Shown: piece after piece, positions 1 through 11,735 of the stretch
Position numbering within the stretch: the stretch's first letter is position 1
Layout: each line of letters begins with the position of its first letter
DNA from: Megaleporinus macrocephalus
Taxonomy: Eukaryota; Chordata; Actinopteri; Characiformes; Anostomidae
Length of the DNA: 64,000 nucleotides
Direction of reading: 5' to 3'
Assembly (NCBI GenBank): GCA_021613375.1
Contig: CM038714.1
Span: 44,384,623-44,448,622 of the forward strand
The notes under the pieces: model-generated
Told to the model about the DNA's origin: nothing
The model's input: only the letters and a program-made list of their open reading frames with translations
The model's database searches: none
Made by a program: the position numbers and the translations under genes

Positions 1-1639
1 ACATAAACTTAGGTATGTGAACGGTGCTATACAAGTATGATGTTGTTGTTGTTGTATGTAGTCATAAAACATGCTTTATAAACAAAGATATTACGGTTGG
101 TATAATTATTAATGGTATAGCAATGAAATAGTCATATTTTGTGATTTTGCTCCACTGCAAACTAAAAAGCAATTCCAGAGAAGACTAATTCAATCTTACA
201 ACATGTGTAATGATATTACTAGGCAGGTAAGACTTTATCATGGCTAAATTATTCAACCAGTGAAGTTTTTTTCCTCCTCAGAAGCTAATCTTTATACGGT
301 CTTTCATTTGGGTTAATGGTGTTCGATTTCAAAAGACTCTGACAAGCCGTTGAACGCAAAACGTATTTGGTTAATTGAAAGTGTTTCTTCCCCGCGGTTC
401 TCATTCTAATCGTTCACGCATGTGGTTTCTTCATTTTCAGAAGCCTTTCAAAGAATTAAAACACGATTTGTGTCACGGCAGCCAATTGCACAAATGGTAC
501 CTATTCTCGTTTAATGAGTGAAAATAATCACAGCAGACTCAACCATTCCTTCACATCCTCATGAGGGAAACGTAGTCTTCAATCTAATTCATTCAATTGT
601 GCTGGCCAGGTGAAGCACTGTGGAGGAAAAATCTCATGTGTTCGACTGAAGCAGCAGTGCTGATGCGTTTTTCATTTTTATTTTTTTTTTATCAGACTCC
701 TCTTAGATAATTTCACAGGACAAAGTCATAAATTAGAAACAACATCTTACAGAATATGCACAAGACATCAAAAAACAGGTTCCAAAGAAATGAGAAAACA
801 AGAGAGACACATGAGTCAAATCCTAATGAAAGAACATTTCCACAGATACATGGTTTTGATCAACTCTCGGCGTTCCTTGTTACGTTCTCGTTGTGCCTTT
901 TCCTTGAGAAAGAGAAAGTCGCTCTTTTGATAGCAGTTTATTGTAACGCAAGCTTTAAAAGTGAACAAAAGAAACAAAAAAATCAGGAATGAAACGAATC
1001 AAATTCACACAAAGGTAATAAAAGGCCTTGGTTCGAATCAAACCATCTAAACCAACTAAACCCCTTTGACTGGCGATGACGCCAAGGCATGCCGCTGCAT
1101 GCAAAAAAAATTAAAATAAATAGAAATCAATACACATATCAGCCACATGAAGAAAGCCTATTAGTCCACCAATAGGTAAATCGTTGTTGGTGTTAGTTTT
1201 CAAAACAGTTATTGTGGCTTTTATCTGGAATTGGCAGCTCGAGAATTCAAGGCCTAGCTTTTCAGTTCTCCGACAGCATCACTACTCATCTAAACAGCCA
1301 CAATGAACAGACAAAAACATTCACATTAGACAGGGCTATGAAAATCTCTGTGCTCCTAATGGGCCAGTTACCTTATCACTGGTAATACTCAATATACTTC
1401 AAGATTTGTAACCACTGTATGATTGCAAAGCCTATTAAAGATGAGGTTAGCCATTTTCTAAAAAACCCCAAAAAACAGAAATCAGGCCTTTTCAGGAGAA
1501 GAAACGAGGGAGAGGCTGAAAAGAGGATGACAATTAGTCAGAAAATGTGAAGAGAAACCAGCAGTAGGAGAGCTCATACTTTGTTTCAATGCTGCTTTAA
1601 ACCTGCACTCAACAACCTCCCTTCAGTGGCGTTTTAAAG

Positions 1640-1990
1640 AGGACATATTACGCTTTTCCACTTCTCCTCATTCCTTTAGGGTGTCATGTAGCCATGTGAA
1701 TGGTCGGCGGGTTTCCAGGGCTCAAAATACACACCAGCGGGAGAATCTCTCTCGTTCTCTCTCTCTCCCCCCCATAGTAGCCGTTTCTATTCAGCCCTTT
1801 TCTCTGTTACATGATGTCATCTCTTATCGTAATCCTTGTTGGCCACCTACCGGCAAGCTTGGTACAACCTCACACAACAAACAGCAGCTACTAGAGTCTA
1901 TGTAGAAACAGAAAGGGCTCAAAGTACACAGAGCTCATCAGGAGGCGGAGCTTAAAGACACATGAGCTCAGAGTGTTTTAAAAAGAAGAA
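1640..1990 (+). mobile_element. Dispersed non-autonomous repeat, family B copy 1
   Basis: This stretch begins with GGACATATTACGCTTTTCC and contains a conserved core at about 1812-1865 (ATGATGTCATCT, then GGCCACCTACC and AGCAAGCTT-like words). Related words recur at 8373-8590 on the same strand and at 29080-29290 and 53620-53830 on the opposite strand. Four copies in both orientations indicate an interspersed repeat rather than a gene. Similar 'CATATTATGCTTTT' starts are known from abundant fish DNA-transposon derivatives, but I cannot name the family. Boundaries are approximate. Confidence 0.5.
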
Positions 1991-4151
1991 GATAGAAGAA
2001 GATAGAGGACCACTGTTGGTCCACTAATGGAAAAGCTGGCGATACTCGGGTGTTGTTCTCAGTGTTTTCCTGGGCAGCCCGCCTGTGGTTAAGCATTAGA
2101 ATCCAACTTTTCATTGCTGTATAAAACTGACATTCCAATTTACTTTGTTTTCCTTCATTGCATCATTTTTACTAGTCTTTAAAATAATTTTCATTCAGCA
2201 CAGAACTAAATCATTTTATATTAGGCCTAGTCATTATTTTCTTCTCTCAGTTTGTAATATTTCTTCTTTGGTATGTCTGTAATACGTCTTCCTTCAATAA
2301 ATAAAGTTTCTGTGCCTTAAAAATCTGAATGCAGAAATTAAAAATTAGTTTGATCTTGTACGCAGAACAGTAATCTGGGTGGTCAGAGGATGGACCAGCA
2401 GCAAACAATTAGCAGCGTGCTGACCTTGTCAAGCCAGGTGATCAGTTATATCTTTGCCATCTGCTGATGTTCAATAGATAAACGTCCACAGGGCACAACA
2501 CCATTGGTTACAGAGAAAACCAACCTGGGAGTTCCGAATATGGACGTGACACTGACTACAGAATGACAAGACGTTAGTGTTCTGTGCAAGTGAAGGAAAA
2601 ACAGATCTCTTCAGAACAACCTCTAGTGAGCATGGCAGTAGCAAATTAGTCAGGCTTAACAGGCTAAGAAATGGTACATGCTATCTTAATCATTGGCACA
2701 TGCTGTCCTCAACATTTTCACTTCATTCCTGAAGCTGGAGAAGTTTTGGATTAATCGCTGTGGAAAGTTAAACTTACAGCTCAATGTCAAAACTATTAAC
2801 AGGCAGATTAACGCTGGCTAAGCTAAACTTTACTGTGTGACTGCATTTACTAAAGGTATTTTCATTTGACGTCTTATGTTGAACAACATTAGAGAAACAT
2901 TTAACTTGTTAGCTTTTCTTAACTGCTTTTCTTAGACTGCTAACAGTAAAGTTGATAAATTAATCAGATTAAACAGAACTGAATAGTGCAGTAATTAAAT
3001 AGTTGTGTGTAAAAATACTTATTAATGCATTGATTGGTGAGCTACTCTTTGTTTTGTCTCAATAAAAGTTTGCCAAAAGATCTTTACGTATGAAAGTCCT
3101 CAGTGCTGACTGGCACCTCACCATCTAAAGTTGCTCTGACTTGCTCCAGCTTTAGCATTACCACTTCTATCAATAATGGTGAACTGCAGAATGCTGTGAC
3201 ATTCAGAGTTCTCAGGAGAAACCTAGACAGCTAGGTTACAATGTAAGACCCAGCTTTGTTTTAAATTTGCTGAAAATGATGTCAAAAGTGGCCAGAAGAA
3301 AACATCTTCAGCACTAACAGCTAAAAATAGTGCTCTGCTCTATTCTGGGAAAACCCACCACTCCTCCTTTATTTAGGCTCTACAGTATAAAAGTCCTCCT
3401 AATGAACCTAAAACAGCCTTAAACAAACTTAAACTGAACGGCTAACAATGCAGCATGGCAACACCACAATATTAGTCAGTTTGGGAGCCTGACACCCCGC
3501 AGTGAATGTCATGCTAATGTGATGCTAGACAGCATGTATGTAGGCAGCTATAAAGAGTGCTCTGCTCTACTGGACCTTTACTAGGTATTGTATGTCCTTC
3601 ATACCTGAAGTTAGACCACCTCCATAAAGCACTGGATAACCCATGCATGTACTGTGCTATTACCTCCTAGTCCACCACTAAGTGGGCATTGTAGGGCTTT
3701 ACAAGGAAAGCAGCTAGCCTGAAGATTCAGATTTTACTTTCAGTTTTTTCAGTACGGGTGTCGGACAAAAATTTCCTCAACGACTTTCTCAGCACACACC
3801 AACAGCCTGGGCAGAACATTTGCTGTTGATTACTGCCGAAGATTCAGAGCTCACACATCAGTATTTGTGATGGCCCTAATTGTTTCCAGAATACCTTCTT
3901 TCTTTAGCTTTAAAATGGATAACATTTATATTTGGTGGTTATCCAACATGTTTGTCTGCACCGAGAATATTGTGAAGCATTTTTTACAATGTAAATATAT
4001 TTAAGTGTATTCTTGTATGGGCTACTACATTTTTCTTAGTACAACTAAATGGATTGATGAACGTAGCAACAGTAAGACAGGCAGCACATCTCATAATTAG
4101 TTATTTAATTTGTTTATACACAAGTGTATGTATATTACTTTCAGATGTTTG

Positions 4152-4157
4152 TTTATT
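4152..4157 (-). terminator. Candidate polyadenylation signal for the Kv4 transcript
   Basis: TTTATT on the plus strand reads AATAAA on the minus strand, about 750 bases after the stop codon at 4910-4912. It is the first canonical hexamer I find downstream of the stop; another lies at 3368-3373. Mammalian Kv4 3'UTRs can be several kilobases long, so this may not be the site used. Confidence 0.22.
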
Positions 4158-4909
4158 AAGCTAATTCGCTCACTGAAGTTTGCCTAATCATGAGCAAGTG
4201 CTGTCCTGTTTAAAATTCCCTCTTTGTTTCTCCCCCTTGTGGTCACTTATGCAGGTGCAGCCTACTTTGGAGCTGTGAGGTGAAGTTGTTGAGGGTGAAA
4301 ACAGTATTGAAACGTAGAGCATATATTTCTACTCAAAACAAAAGCAGTAATAAAACTGAAACACCTTTCTAGACTAATTTGAACATCTGGCCTCTCTCTG
4401 CAAAGTAACATTTGCCTGTATTGTATTAAAGAACAGCATAATCTTGCCCAGATGTACTGTTTACAGTATCATACTCCTGACAGGATTCCACTGGAACTTG
4501 TGAATATCACACAATATTGAACCACGTTGATTTCCATTATGCCACTATCATGGTAGATGACGAATGACCAAACTGAAACGAAACATTTTACACTAATCGC
4601 CTTCAGCCTCCTCGTCATTAAACAGTGATCTTTTCCCTTCGGTCCCAAAACATCTGCATGACCATCCATCAGCCAACTTCTCTCAAGTCAGAAGAAAAAG
4701 AATGTCTGGAAGCCTCCAAAACACACAGGCTTAGATTCAGCCATTTTCTTTTATGGCCCAGACATCAGTCAGAAGCTGCAGCTTCAATGTCATGTCCAAG
4801 TCCACAGTGTCCACCAAACGTGTTCAGCTACAGGCTCATGGCTCTGCTGGCCCTTCTATGGTCCTTCCTTCTCGTGATAGTATGAGTTTGGCTGGGAAGC
4901 GGAGAGGGG

Positions 4910-5117
4910 TCACAGGGCCGACACCTTGACGATGTTAGAGCTGGAGGTGGTGTTGATGGTGGGTGGGGCAGTGCTAGGGTTTGCGGGACTGTGGCCATCT
5001 CCCTCTGGTGGGAAGTTGGTGGGTGATGGCAGGCTAATGATGGCTGTAGTGATCTGCTGCCCCCTGCAGTTAATCCGGCTCCTCTCACTGGACTTCATGT
5101 TAAGACTGGAGCGACTG
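4910..5117 (-). CDS. kcnd3: Kv4 (Shal) potassium channel, last coding exon
   Basis: This exon encodes the distal cytoplasmic C-terminus of an A-type Kv4 channel. The acceptor (TTATAG before 5117) supplies the third base of a serine codon split with the exon ending at 7507. The frame then gives SRSSLN, QQITTAIIS, LPSPT, PPEGD and the terminal NIVKVSAL, with TGA at 4910-4912. The VSAL end is the PDZ-binding tail typical of Kv4.2 and Kv4.3. ITTAIIS followed by a proline-rich PxPT..PEG segment is a Kv4 signature. The exon contributes 68 complete residues. NIVKVSAL and the neighbouring exons fit Kv4.3 better than Kv4.1, whose tail differs. A frame read on the plus strand over the same bases is a shadow. 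The middle part, rich in S, P and T, is less conserved than the two ends. Confidence 0.97.
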
Positions 5118-5450
5118 CTATAAGGTATTCAATGGACACAAGCATAATGTTAGTAGAGCTTTAACCATCCCCAGAGATTAGCCAAGATATGTTTGGTAAA
5201 ATTAGTTTCCTTTATTCAGCACTGCTGAGCTATGAGGCTAGGGTAGCCAACAAGTACTTCAAACCTATGGCCACTGACATGGTGCAAACATGCTTCAAAT
5301 GAGTTGAGTAATTCAATAATCTCAAATAGTCTGCACTATAAATTCAGTCTTTATGTTGGCTGCTTCTACTGTTTTTAGATATGCTACACAGTTTCTACAT
5401 TATACAGTGTCCGAAACCATATCATCTAAAATGTGGGGTATACGCTTCTG

Positions 5451-6176
5451 CACTATTTGCCAAAAACATTCACTCGCCAAACCAAATAACTGAATTCAGG
5501 TTTTACAATCACTTCCTTAGTCAGTGGTATTATAACAAAGTGGAAGCAATTGGAAACGGTAACTCAGCCAAGAAGTGGTAGCCACATAAAATGAGAGTGG
5601 ATGCTGAGGACTCTAGAACAGTGAAGACATGTTCTCTAGAAGAATTTTACTTGTCTGACTGCCAAGAAAAAGGTTTGGTGGAGGGGGGATTATGGTTTGG
5701 GGTTGTATTTCAGGAGTTGGGCTTGGCCACTTGGTTCCAGTGAAAGGAACTCTTAATGATTCGATTTTGACAATTTCATGCTCCCAATTTTGTGGAAATA
5801 GTTTGGGGATGGCCCCTTCCTGTTCAAACAGGACTGCGCACCAGTGCAAAGCAAGATGCATAAAGACATGGACAAGCAGGATTTGCGTGGAAGAACTTAA
5901 CTAGCCTGCACAGAGTGATGATTTCAACCCGATAGAAAAGCTTGGGGAGATATTAGAGCAGAAACTGTGAGCCAGACCTTCTCATCCAACATCAGTGTCT
6001 GACCTTACTAATGCACTTCTGCACAGTCAAACATTCCCATAAGCTCACTCCTAAAGCTGTTATAGCTGCAAAGGGTGGGAAGACATTGTATTAAACCCTA
6101 TAGATTAAGAATGGGATGTCATCCAAGTTCATATGTGTGTGAAAACAGACGAGTGAATACTTTTGGCAATGTAGTG
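5451..6176 (+). mobile_element. Decayed Tc1/mariner-like transposon, family 'TTGCCAAAA'
   Basis: The right terminus GAGTGAATACTTTTGGCAA..TAGTG abuts TA at 6177-6178. The left end CACTATTTGCCAAAAACATT at 5451 is its inverted counterpart. Transposase remnants read on the plus strand: TGGTATTATAACAAAGTGG near 5525 corresponds to the DNA-binding region, and MVWGCISG..GLGHLVPVKGTLN from 5692 corresponds to the catalytic core. A damaged AVIAAKG-like end (about 6058-6080) follows. Stops, frameshifts and a central deletion make it inactive. The same family recurs nearly intact at its ends at 63059-63747. The left TA duplication has decayed to TG. Confidence 0.85.
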
Positions 6177-7453
6177 TATGTTAGCTGCATTAGCCTCGTG
6201 GCTAGAGTGACCAGATGTCCCAGTTTCTCCAAAAATGTTCCCATGTAACTAATGAACACATCCAGTAAGTCCTAACAAAACCATGACAAAGGAGCAGACG
6301 GGAGAAATCTCATATTGTGCTTGTTTTGGCCATCTGATATCTACTCACCTGTTTTAGCACTCACAAACCTAGTTTTGGAGAATACTGCTGAAGCTTACCA
6401 GCATTAAAAATGCAAAGCAGAGGTGGGGTTACAGGACTAGTACGGTAGCACCAGGTTACAGGTGAATTTGGTTTGTATAGGCATACAGTCTACTTAAATG
6501 TAGCTCCATGTCATTTACAAATAGTACATAATTAATTAATTTATTTTTTTATTCAAACTGTATCACTATTTCAGCTGTCCATATATGACTCATAGCATAT
6601 GTTCATAGCAAACCTTTCTGTCTGTCCAGAACTTGAGCTAGCCCAGGGGTGTGTTTAGGGTCTGGTTATTAAGCTATAGCCACTGGTCTTTATTCTGTAG
6701 CTATGGGTGTCTTTTTTCACTGCCAAAATATATATGTATATGAATTATGGGCTCATAAGTCTTTTAAGGTAAACATATCACTGCCTCATTCATTAAGCTG
6801 CTAGATTTATTGACTTTTGAGACCCTTTTAATTTATAATTTATATAAAATGTAATATATATACTTTTAAAAAACAGTGAGCGAAAAAGTCAACAATAGTC
6901 ATTAACAGTGCCCTTTTTGATTTAATAAATAAAAAAACGTTAGTTATATTAATAACATATTGACTGACGAAATGGAAAGCAAGCATTGACTATGTTTGCA
7001 AAAACTAAACAATCAAGTACATTTGCATAGCATTTTAATGTCTATACTTTACTATAAAAGCAATACTGATATCAGGGTTTGGGTCAGTCCAACACAGCAG
7101 ATTAATTAAATGCACTATTGGAGCAATCTGTTTTAACATACATCGCTGGATTCTGATTGAGTTACATTAAGTTTATTAATGGACTGAAACTGAATGAAAT
7201 AATAACTGCCGTTCTATTTTCTCAATAGTAGAAAAGAACCTCAATAAATAAACAGAAACATCAGTTTTTTTGTATTGCATACTTTACATTTATAGCAAAA
7301 GCTTATTTATCGTTTAGAATTTATACACTTGTTTTCATAAGATAAAGTACAGCTTCTAAACGTTGTTCTCTGTAGAACACATGTTGTTATGTTTTGATTT
7401 ATAATCTACACAAACCTATAGCAGACATGTACGCTGTCATCATGCTGCCACAG

Positions 7454-7466
7454 TGCCCTCTAGTGT
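7454..7466 (-). promoter_or_regulatory. CTCF-like motif next to a Kv4 exon
   Basis: Read on the minus strand, ACACTAGAGGGCA matches the vertebrate CTCF core (CCASYAGRKGGCR) at 12 of 13 positions. It lies in the intron about 40 bases downstream of the exon at 7507-7754. The match is by eye only, and no occupancy can be inferred. Confidence 0.3.
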
Positions 7467-7506
7467 GTAACATGAGTATTGCAGTGATCTGAACCCACTT
7501 GCTCAC

Positions 7507-7754
7507 CTTGTGCAGAGGCTGGGCTGGTCTCCGCACTGGATGTGGATGGCGCTGAGCTCCTGCAGGCCCTGCGTATGTGTGTGCGTGTGTGTAGTGGACA
7601 GGCTGGCGTTGGGCAAAGGGATCCTTTTGCGTGAGCGGCGGGTGCAACAGGTGTCTGTGAAGCCCTCCTGGCTGGACAGAGATGGGCTGCGTGAAAACTG
7701 TGCCCCCTCTACACAGTTCTGCTCATACAGCTGCTCGTCCACAAACTCGTGAGC
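7507..7754 (-). CDS. kcnd3: Kv4 (Shal) potassium channel, penultimate coding exon
   Basis: This exon encodes the middle of the cytoplasmic C-terminal tail. A CCCACAG acceptor precedes GCT CAC GAG; the frame reads AHEFVDEQ, YEQNC, RSPSLSSQ, TCCTRRSRK, LPNASL, then a threonine-histidine run, LQELSAIHIQ and QPSLCT. It ends with two bases of a serine codon before a GTGAGC donor. HEFxDEQ, the SPSLSS cluster, the CC-RR basic stretch and QELSxIHIQ are Kv4.2/Kv4.3 landmarks; EQNC and IHIQ favour Kv4.3. The length is 82 codons plus 2 bases. The unusual part is residues coded by 7572-7595, TTHTHTHT, made by a CA/TG microsatellite where other Kv4.3 proteins have a short variable linker. Confidence 0.97.
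7572..7595 (-). repeat. In-frame coding microsatellite (Thr-His tract)
   Basis: An imperfect (CA/TG)n run lies wholly inside the Kv4 exon and is read as alternating Thr and His. Interruptions (an ACG and a CAT codon) break the pure dinucleotide. Its length of 24 bases is a multiple of three, so the frame is kept. Confidence 0.85.
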
Positions 7755-7818
7755 CTGTGGGAGTGAGAAAATTATGTTTACTTTAATTATTTAGTCTAGA
7801 GTGTATGCTTCATCTGCA

Positions 7819-8050
7819 TATCGTCGCTGTCGAAGAAAAATATCCAAGTATCTCCAAAATGATACGTTTACAGTAGAGGCTGATATTATTCTTAAGTTTC
7901 AGCGAATGGTGATGTAAAAAGGTTTTGTTCCAAGTGATTCTGGTTCATTTACCCTGAAACTTTCACAGAATATAAAGGGCAGCTGTCAAGTTTGAATGAC
8001 AGTGGAAAATTATAAATGGAGACATGTTTTTTTTTTGGATAGTGACGATA
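7819..8050. mobile_element. MITE 'family A', copy 1
   Basis: The left end ATATCGTCGCTGTCG followed by AAGTATCTCCAAAATG is mirrored at the right end by GGAGACATG...GGATAGTGACGATAT, giving inverted termini of about 45 bases around a roughly 140-base core. The same termini occur at 18155-18327, 19449-19650, 34814-35040, 35258-35472 and (right half) 36190-36260. There is no coding capacity. Confidence 0.7.
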
Positions 8051-8372
8051 TGTAATGTCTTTAGTCTGTTTTGATCTCTATAGATTGTGCTTATTTTGTC
8101 TATTTTTTATATTTCAGATATTAGTTATTATGTAATTCCTGTTTACACTTGACAGAAAAACATTGGTTTAAGGTAAAACAAGTTGAGGTGGAGAATTATG
8201 TACTGGGAATTAATCGCTTATCAACATATGTATTTATGTGCCTGCTTTGCATTCCCTTCACCAAGGATGGTTAGACGTCCCTACTAATTGCATATGGACT
8301 GATTTTAACAACAATTTTAACAAACCAGGCTTCAAAGGAACATCATGTTCCTGTGGGAAGTGTCATTCACTT

Positions 8373-8590
8373 AAAGGGGATCTACTACGCTTTCTATATA
8401 TTATCCTTTTGCTTTAATGTTATGCAGTCATTTGTGCACGTCAATGGTCTGCAAACGTATAAAACACCAAGTATATGCTGGATATAGATTTTACTCTGAC
8501 AAGGTGATGTCATCTTGTAACACAATCCTTATTGCCCATCTACCAGCAAGCTTCACACGCCCTCACAAAATGCACAGAGAAATAGTAAAG
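8373..8590 (+). mobile_element. Dispersed repeat, family B copy 2
   Basis: It begins with GGGGATCTACTACGCTTTC and contains GATGTCATCTTGTAACACA, then TTGCCCATCTACCAGCAAGC, matching the core words at 1812-1865. It is in the same orientation as copy 1. No open frame is associated with it. Confidence 0.5.
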
Positions 8591-8959
8591 TAAAAACGTA
8601 CCACTCTGGAATGTCCTGCTCCAGTCTAGCTTGCAGTGGTGGACTGTGTCTACCAACTTGTTCTACCTGACTTTCAGGATCGGACTCTGGCTTAAACTGA
8701 TACAGTAGAAGTGACACCACTGTAAGAATAGCCACAGCGGGTATAAATAAAATTATGAACATAATTATGAACAAAATAATGAGCATATTAGACCCCACTT
8801 AAAATTTGGTCCCACTTTATTTGGATAATTCACTACAGATTAACTACAGACATTCAAATAGACGATGGCTTTCAAAATGAAGGAAGGTATCTGATGAAAA
8901 CAAGCCTCCATCTTGAAAACTGCATTTTGTCCATTTTAATAGATAACAGATTGTCATAG

Positions 8960-9115
8960 ATTGTCATCTCAAGGTTTCTTCTTCTTGTTTTGAAGGAGTT
9001 TTTCTTGCTACTCTTGCCCCTGACTTGCTTGTAGTGGGGTTGGATCTGGATTTTTTTGTAAAACTGCTTTGTGATAACATTTGTTGTGAAAGGCCCTATA
9101 TAAATAAATAAACAA
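8960..9115 (+). mobile_element. LINE/SINE-type 3' end
   Basis: This contains CTCAAGGTTTCTTCTTC, GGAGTTTTTCTTGC, CTGCTTTGTGATAAC and CCCTATATAAATAAATAAA. The same ordered words appear at 54190-54458, where they end in a (TTGAC)n-type tail. The layout is that of a common fish retroposon 3' end, and I cannot name the family with certainty. Confidence 0.6.
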
Positions 9116-10569
9116 ACCTTACAACATCAGAAACACATAAGCAAGACTGTTTATGGAATCATCACAGTTTACTGCACCTCAAAGCCCATATACCCTAAAG
9201 ACACGGAAAGTGCTGGCGTGTCAACATGAAGTCCTTCTCAATAGTTTATCGCATTGGGTCTGCATTGGACAACGTCTGGGTCCGGACCCGGACTGCAGTC
9301 CGCCTATTAGTGACCTCTGTTCAGTCTTTGGTGGATGACTGTTTGTGTTACTAGTTAGCTTCATTAGTCTCGTGGCCACAATGCAAAACTAAAGAAGCAA
9401 GCTTATTTTTGGTGATCAGTTACATTTGCTGTAATGTCCTCTTCATGCCCTCAATCTGGATGTGCTGCAGGATGGCTATAGCTTTCACTGGCAGCCATGG
9501 ATGCCAACTACAAGGTGCAGGGTCTTGTTTGTTTTTTAAAAGTAAATAAGTGGGAAATAACACCACTCAGTCCTAGTACACTGCATAGAAGAGGCCTCAA
9601 GCTGCAGGGTGTTGCGTCTGTGCTGTTTTCTGCACTCATGTTTTACTCTTGATTTCTTTCCACATCACGCAGGGTTGCCAGATTTGCAGCTGGTCAGTTC
9701 AGTATGGGTGGATTTCATATAATAGGGGGCTTTTTTGTTTGGGCTACTTTCCAAATCTACTGCTTGTAAAAAAAAGTCAAAAAAACCCCAAATAATTTTC
9801 TTAGTGTACATTGATTACAATGTTGAATAGCTGGCAAAACAAGGACACACCAGCAGGTAACGGTTAGAGGTGGACAGAAGAGCCTGGCTTATTCGATGGT
9901 GTTGCTGATCATTCTAAACCTGAGGACACACATGTCCTGGATCTCTGTAAGGACACACAGACAACTATTAATCAAAATAATGTTTTTACATGTACATGGA
10001 AAAAAAGGACATTCACGACTCATACAAATATCTATGTTAGATGTGGGTTTTTTTTTTTAGTAAACATGCTTTTAAACCCTTTTCCAGATGTTTGTCTGGA
10101 TGCACTGTGGGTCACACAGTGTGAGAGATGTGGCCACATGACTGCTACAGCTCACATGTGCGGGTGATTCACAATTGGTGTTTGCAAAACTGAGCAGAGC
10201 AGCCCAGCGGACTGTTTGCAGCACAGAATATTAAACTAGTGTTTTATTTGATAATTTGTGTTTTTAAATGTTTTCTTGGGTTTCCTGTTAGTTTGATTGA
10301 TTCTTATATCAATTTTATTGATTGGCTTATTTCACTGCATGGCACACATGAGCACCAGAAAAAACAAGACGTTCCATGTAGCTCTCGCCACACACAGGTA
10401 GTTTTTAAATTTAAATAAATTTAATTTAATAATGATATAAATTAACACTGTAAGAAAATCACATACCACTATCTGGCTATGTGATCTGCTAATATTATGG
10501 AGTGACAGTACTGTGAAATCACATTATCGTCTTTATCACAAAAACAAAATAAATAATTAATAATTTACA

Positions 10570-11735
10570 GACAATCAGGTTCATAAGTATTTGGTCAGTG
10601 ACAATTTTTTTTGTTTTTTCTGCCTCTGTGTATCACCACAATAGATCAAGATGTGAACAATGTGTAGACTTTCATCTTTAATTTAAGGGGTTAAACAAAA
10701 GAATACACCATTAACTGTTTATGTAAGACATTTTTTTACACGAGTCCTTCTTTTTTATAGTAACTGTACAGTGGAGTGATTATTTCACAACAAATTAAAG
10801 AGATAAAAGGTCAGGCGTTGCTTCCAAGTGTTGAATTTGCATTTGGCCACTGTTCGTTGGCTATCAATAGCTTTCAATGCGCGGTCCAAAGAGGTGTCGA
10901 TGCAAGTGAGGGGGGGCATTGTTTGCTAAAAAGACAAACTAGACCTATCAGAGAGATAACAGCAAGTTTTAGAGTGGCCAAATCAACAGTTTAGTACCTT
11001 CACTGGCAAGCTCTGTAACAGCACAAGGCTTGGCAGTGGATGATCACAGAATTCTTTACATGGTAAGTAAGGACATTCTAGAGTAGGTTGGCATGGCATT
11101 GAGTCTACAATCAAGAAACACCTTCTGGAATGTTAATACAAAGGGGTTTACCTCAAGATGTAGACCACTGGTAACAAAGAGAAACAGAAAGAGACCACAC
11201 TTTCACCAGAAAATGTGAAAAGACGGCCAAGTTTCTTTAGACAGATTAGACACACATGATTAACCAGAATGATGGCAAGAGGAAAGGAAGGGTTCATGAT
11301 CCAAGCATACCTCATCTTTCAAGCAAGGTGGAGGCAGTGCTATGGTGCATATGGCTGGTGTTTTTTGATGCTGTGTCTGCTGATAGAAGTAGCAGTATGA
11401 TTTCTGAAGTGTATTGAGCTTTGCTTTCTGCTAACACCCAGTCAAATACTGCACTGCTAATAAGAGCTAAGTCAAAGAGCTTCTTAAGGCAAAGAAATGG
11501 AATGCTCTTAAATGGTTCAGTCAGTCACCTGACCTCAACCTAGGCAAGCATGCTCTAACTTACTGACTAGTAAAGACAGAAAGACCCACAAACGAGGAGC
11601 AACTGAAGGCGGCTTTAGTAAAGGCCTTGAGGAAACTCTGCATTTGGCAATGTCAGCGGGTTCCAGATTTTAGGCAGTCATTCACTGCAATGGATTCCCC
11701 TCCAAGTTTGAATAACCCTTATATTTGTCATTTTT
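10570..11735 (+). mobile_element. Decayed Tc1-like transposon with transposase remnant
   Basis: The left terminus CAGGTTCATAAGTATTTGGT (from 10575) is roughly mirrored by AACCCTTATATTTGTCATTT at the right. The frame at 10776-10994 retains the start of the paired-like DNA-binding region (GHCLLKRQTRPIREI, then VAKSTV). Further on, KAKKWNAL and SQSPDLN words (about 11490-11540) mark the end of the catalytic domain. Stops and frameshifts break it throughout. It differs from the families at 5451, 24419 and 29383. Confidence 0.75.

Larger units (their letters stand above)
1..4909. other. Downstream flank and probable 3'UTR of the Kv4 gene
   Basis: No credible coding region is seen here. Open frames such as 756-992 and 1681-1905 have no recognisable domain and include low-complexity stretches. 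The part next to the stop codon at 4910 should hold the 3'UTR of the minus-strand channel gene. How far the 3'UTR extends cannot be fixed from sequence alone. The rest is AT-rich DNA with one dispersed repeat copy (about 1640-1990). Confidence 0.6.
5118..7506 (-). other. Kv4 intron (last), about 2.4 kb
   Basis: The intron is bounded by a GTGAGC donor at 7506-7501 and a TATAG acceptor at 5118. It holds a decayed Tc1-like element (5451-6176) and otherwise AT-rich sequence with no coding signal. A CTCF-like motif lies about 40 bases inside the donor. Confidence 0.9.

Noticed and set aside
1025..1050. tRNA/SINE B-box-like GGTTCGAATCAAACC
   Set aside because: No A box or cloverleaf at the proper distance upstream; probably chance.
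9275..9300. Palindromic GGTCCGGACC hairpin
   Set aside because: Short palindrome in a probable unclassified repeat; too little to call a feature.
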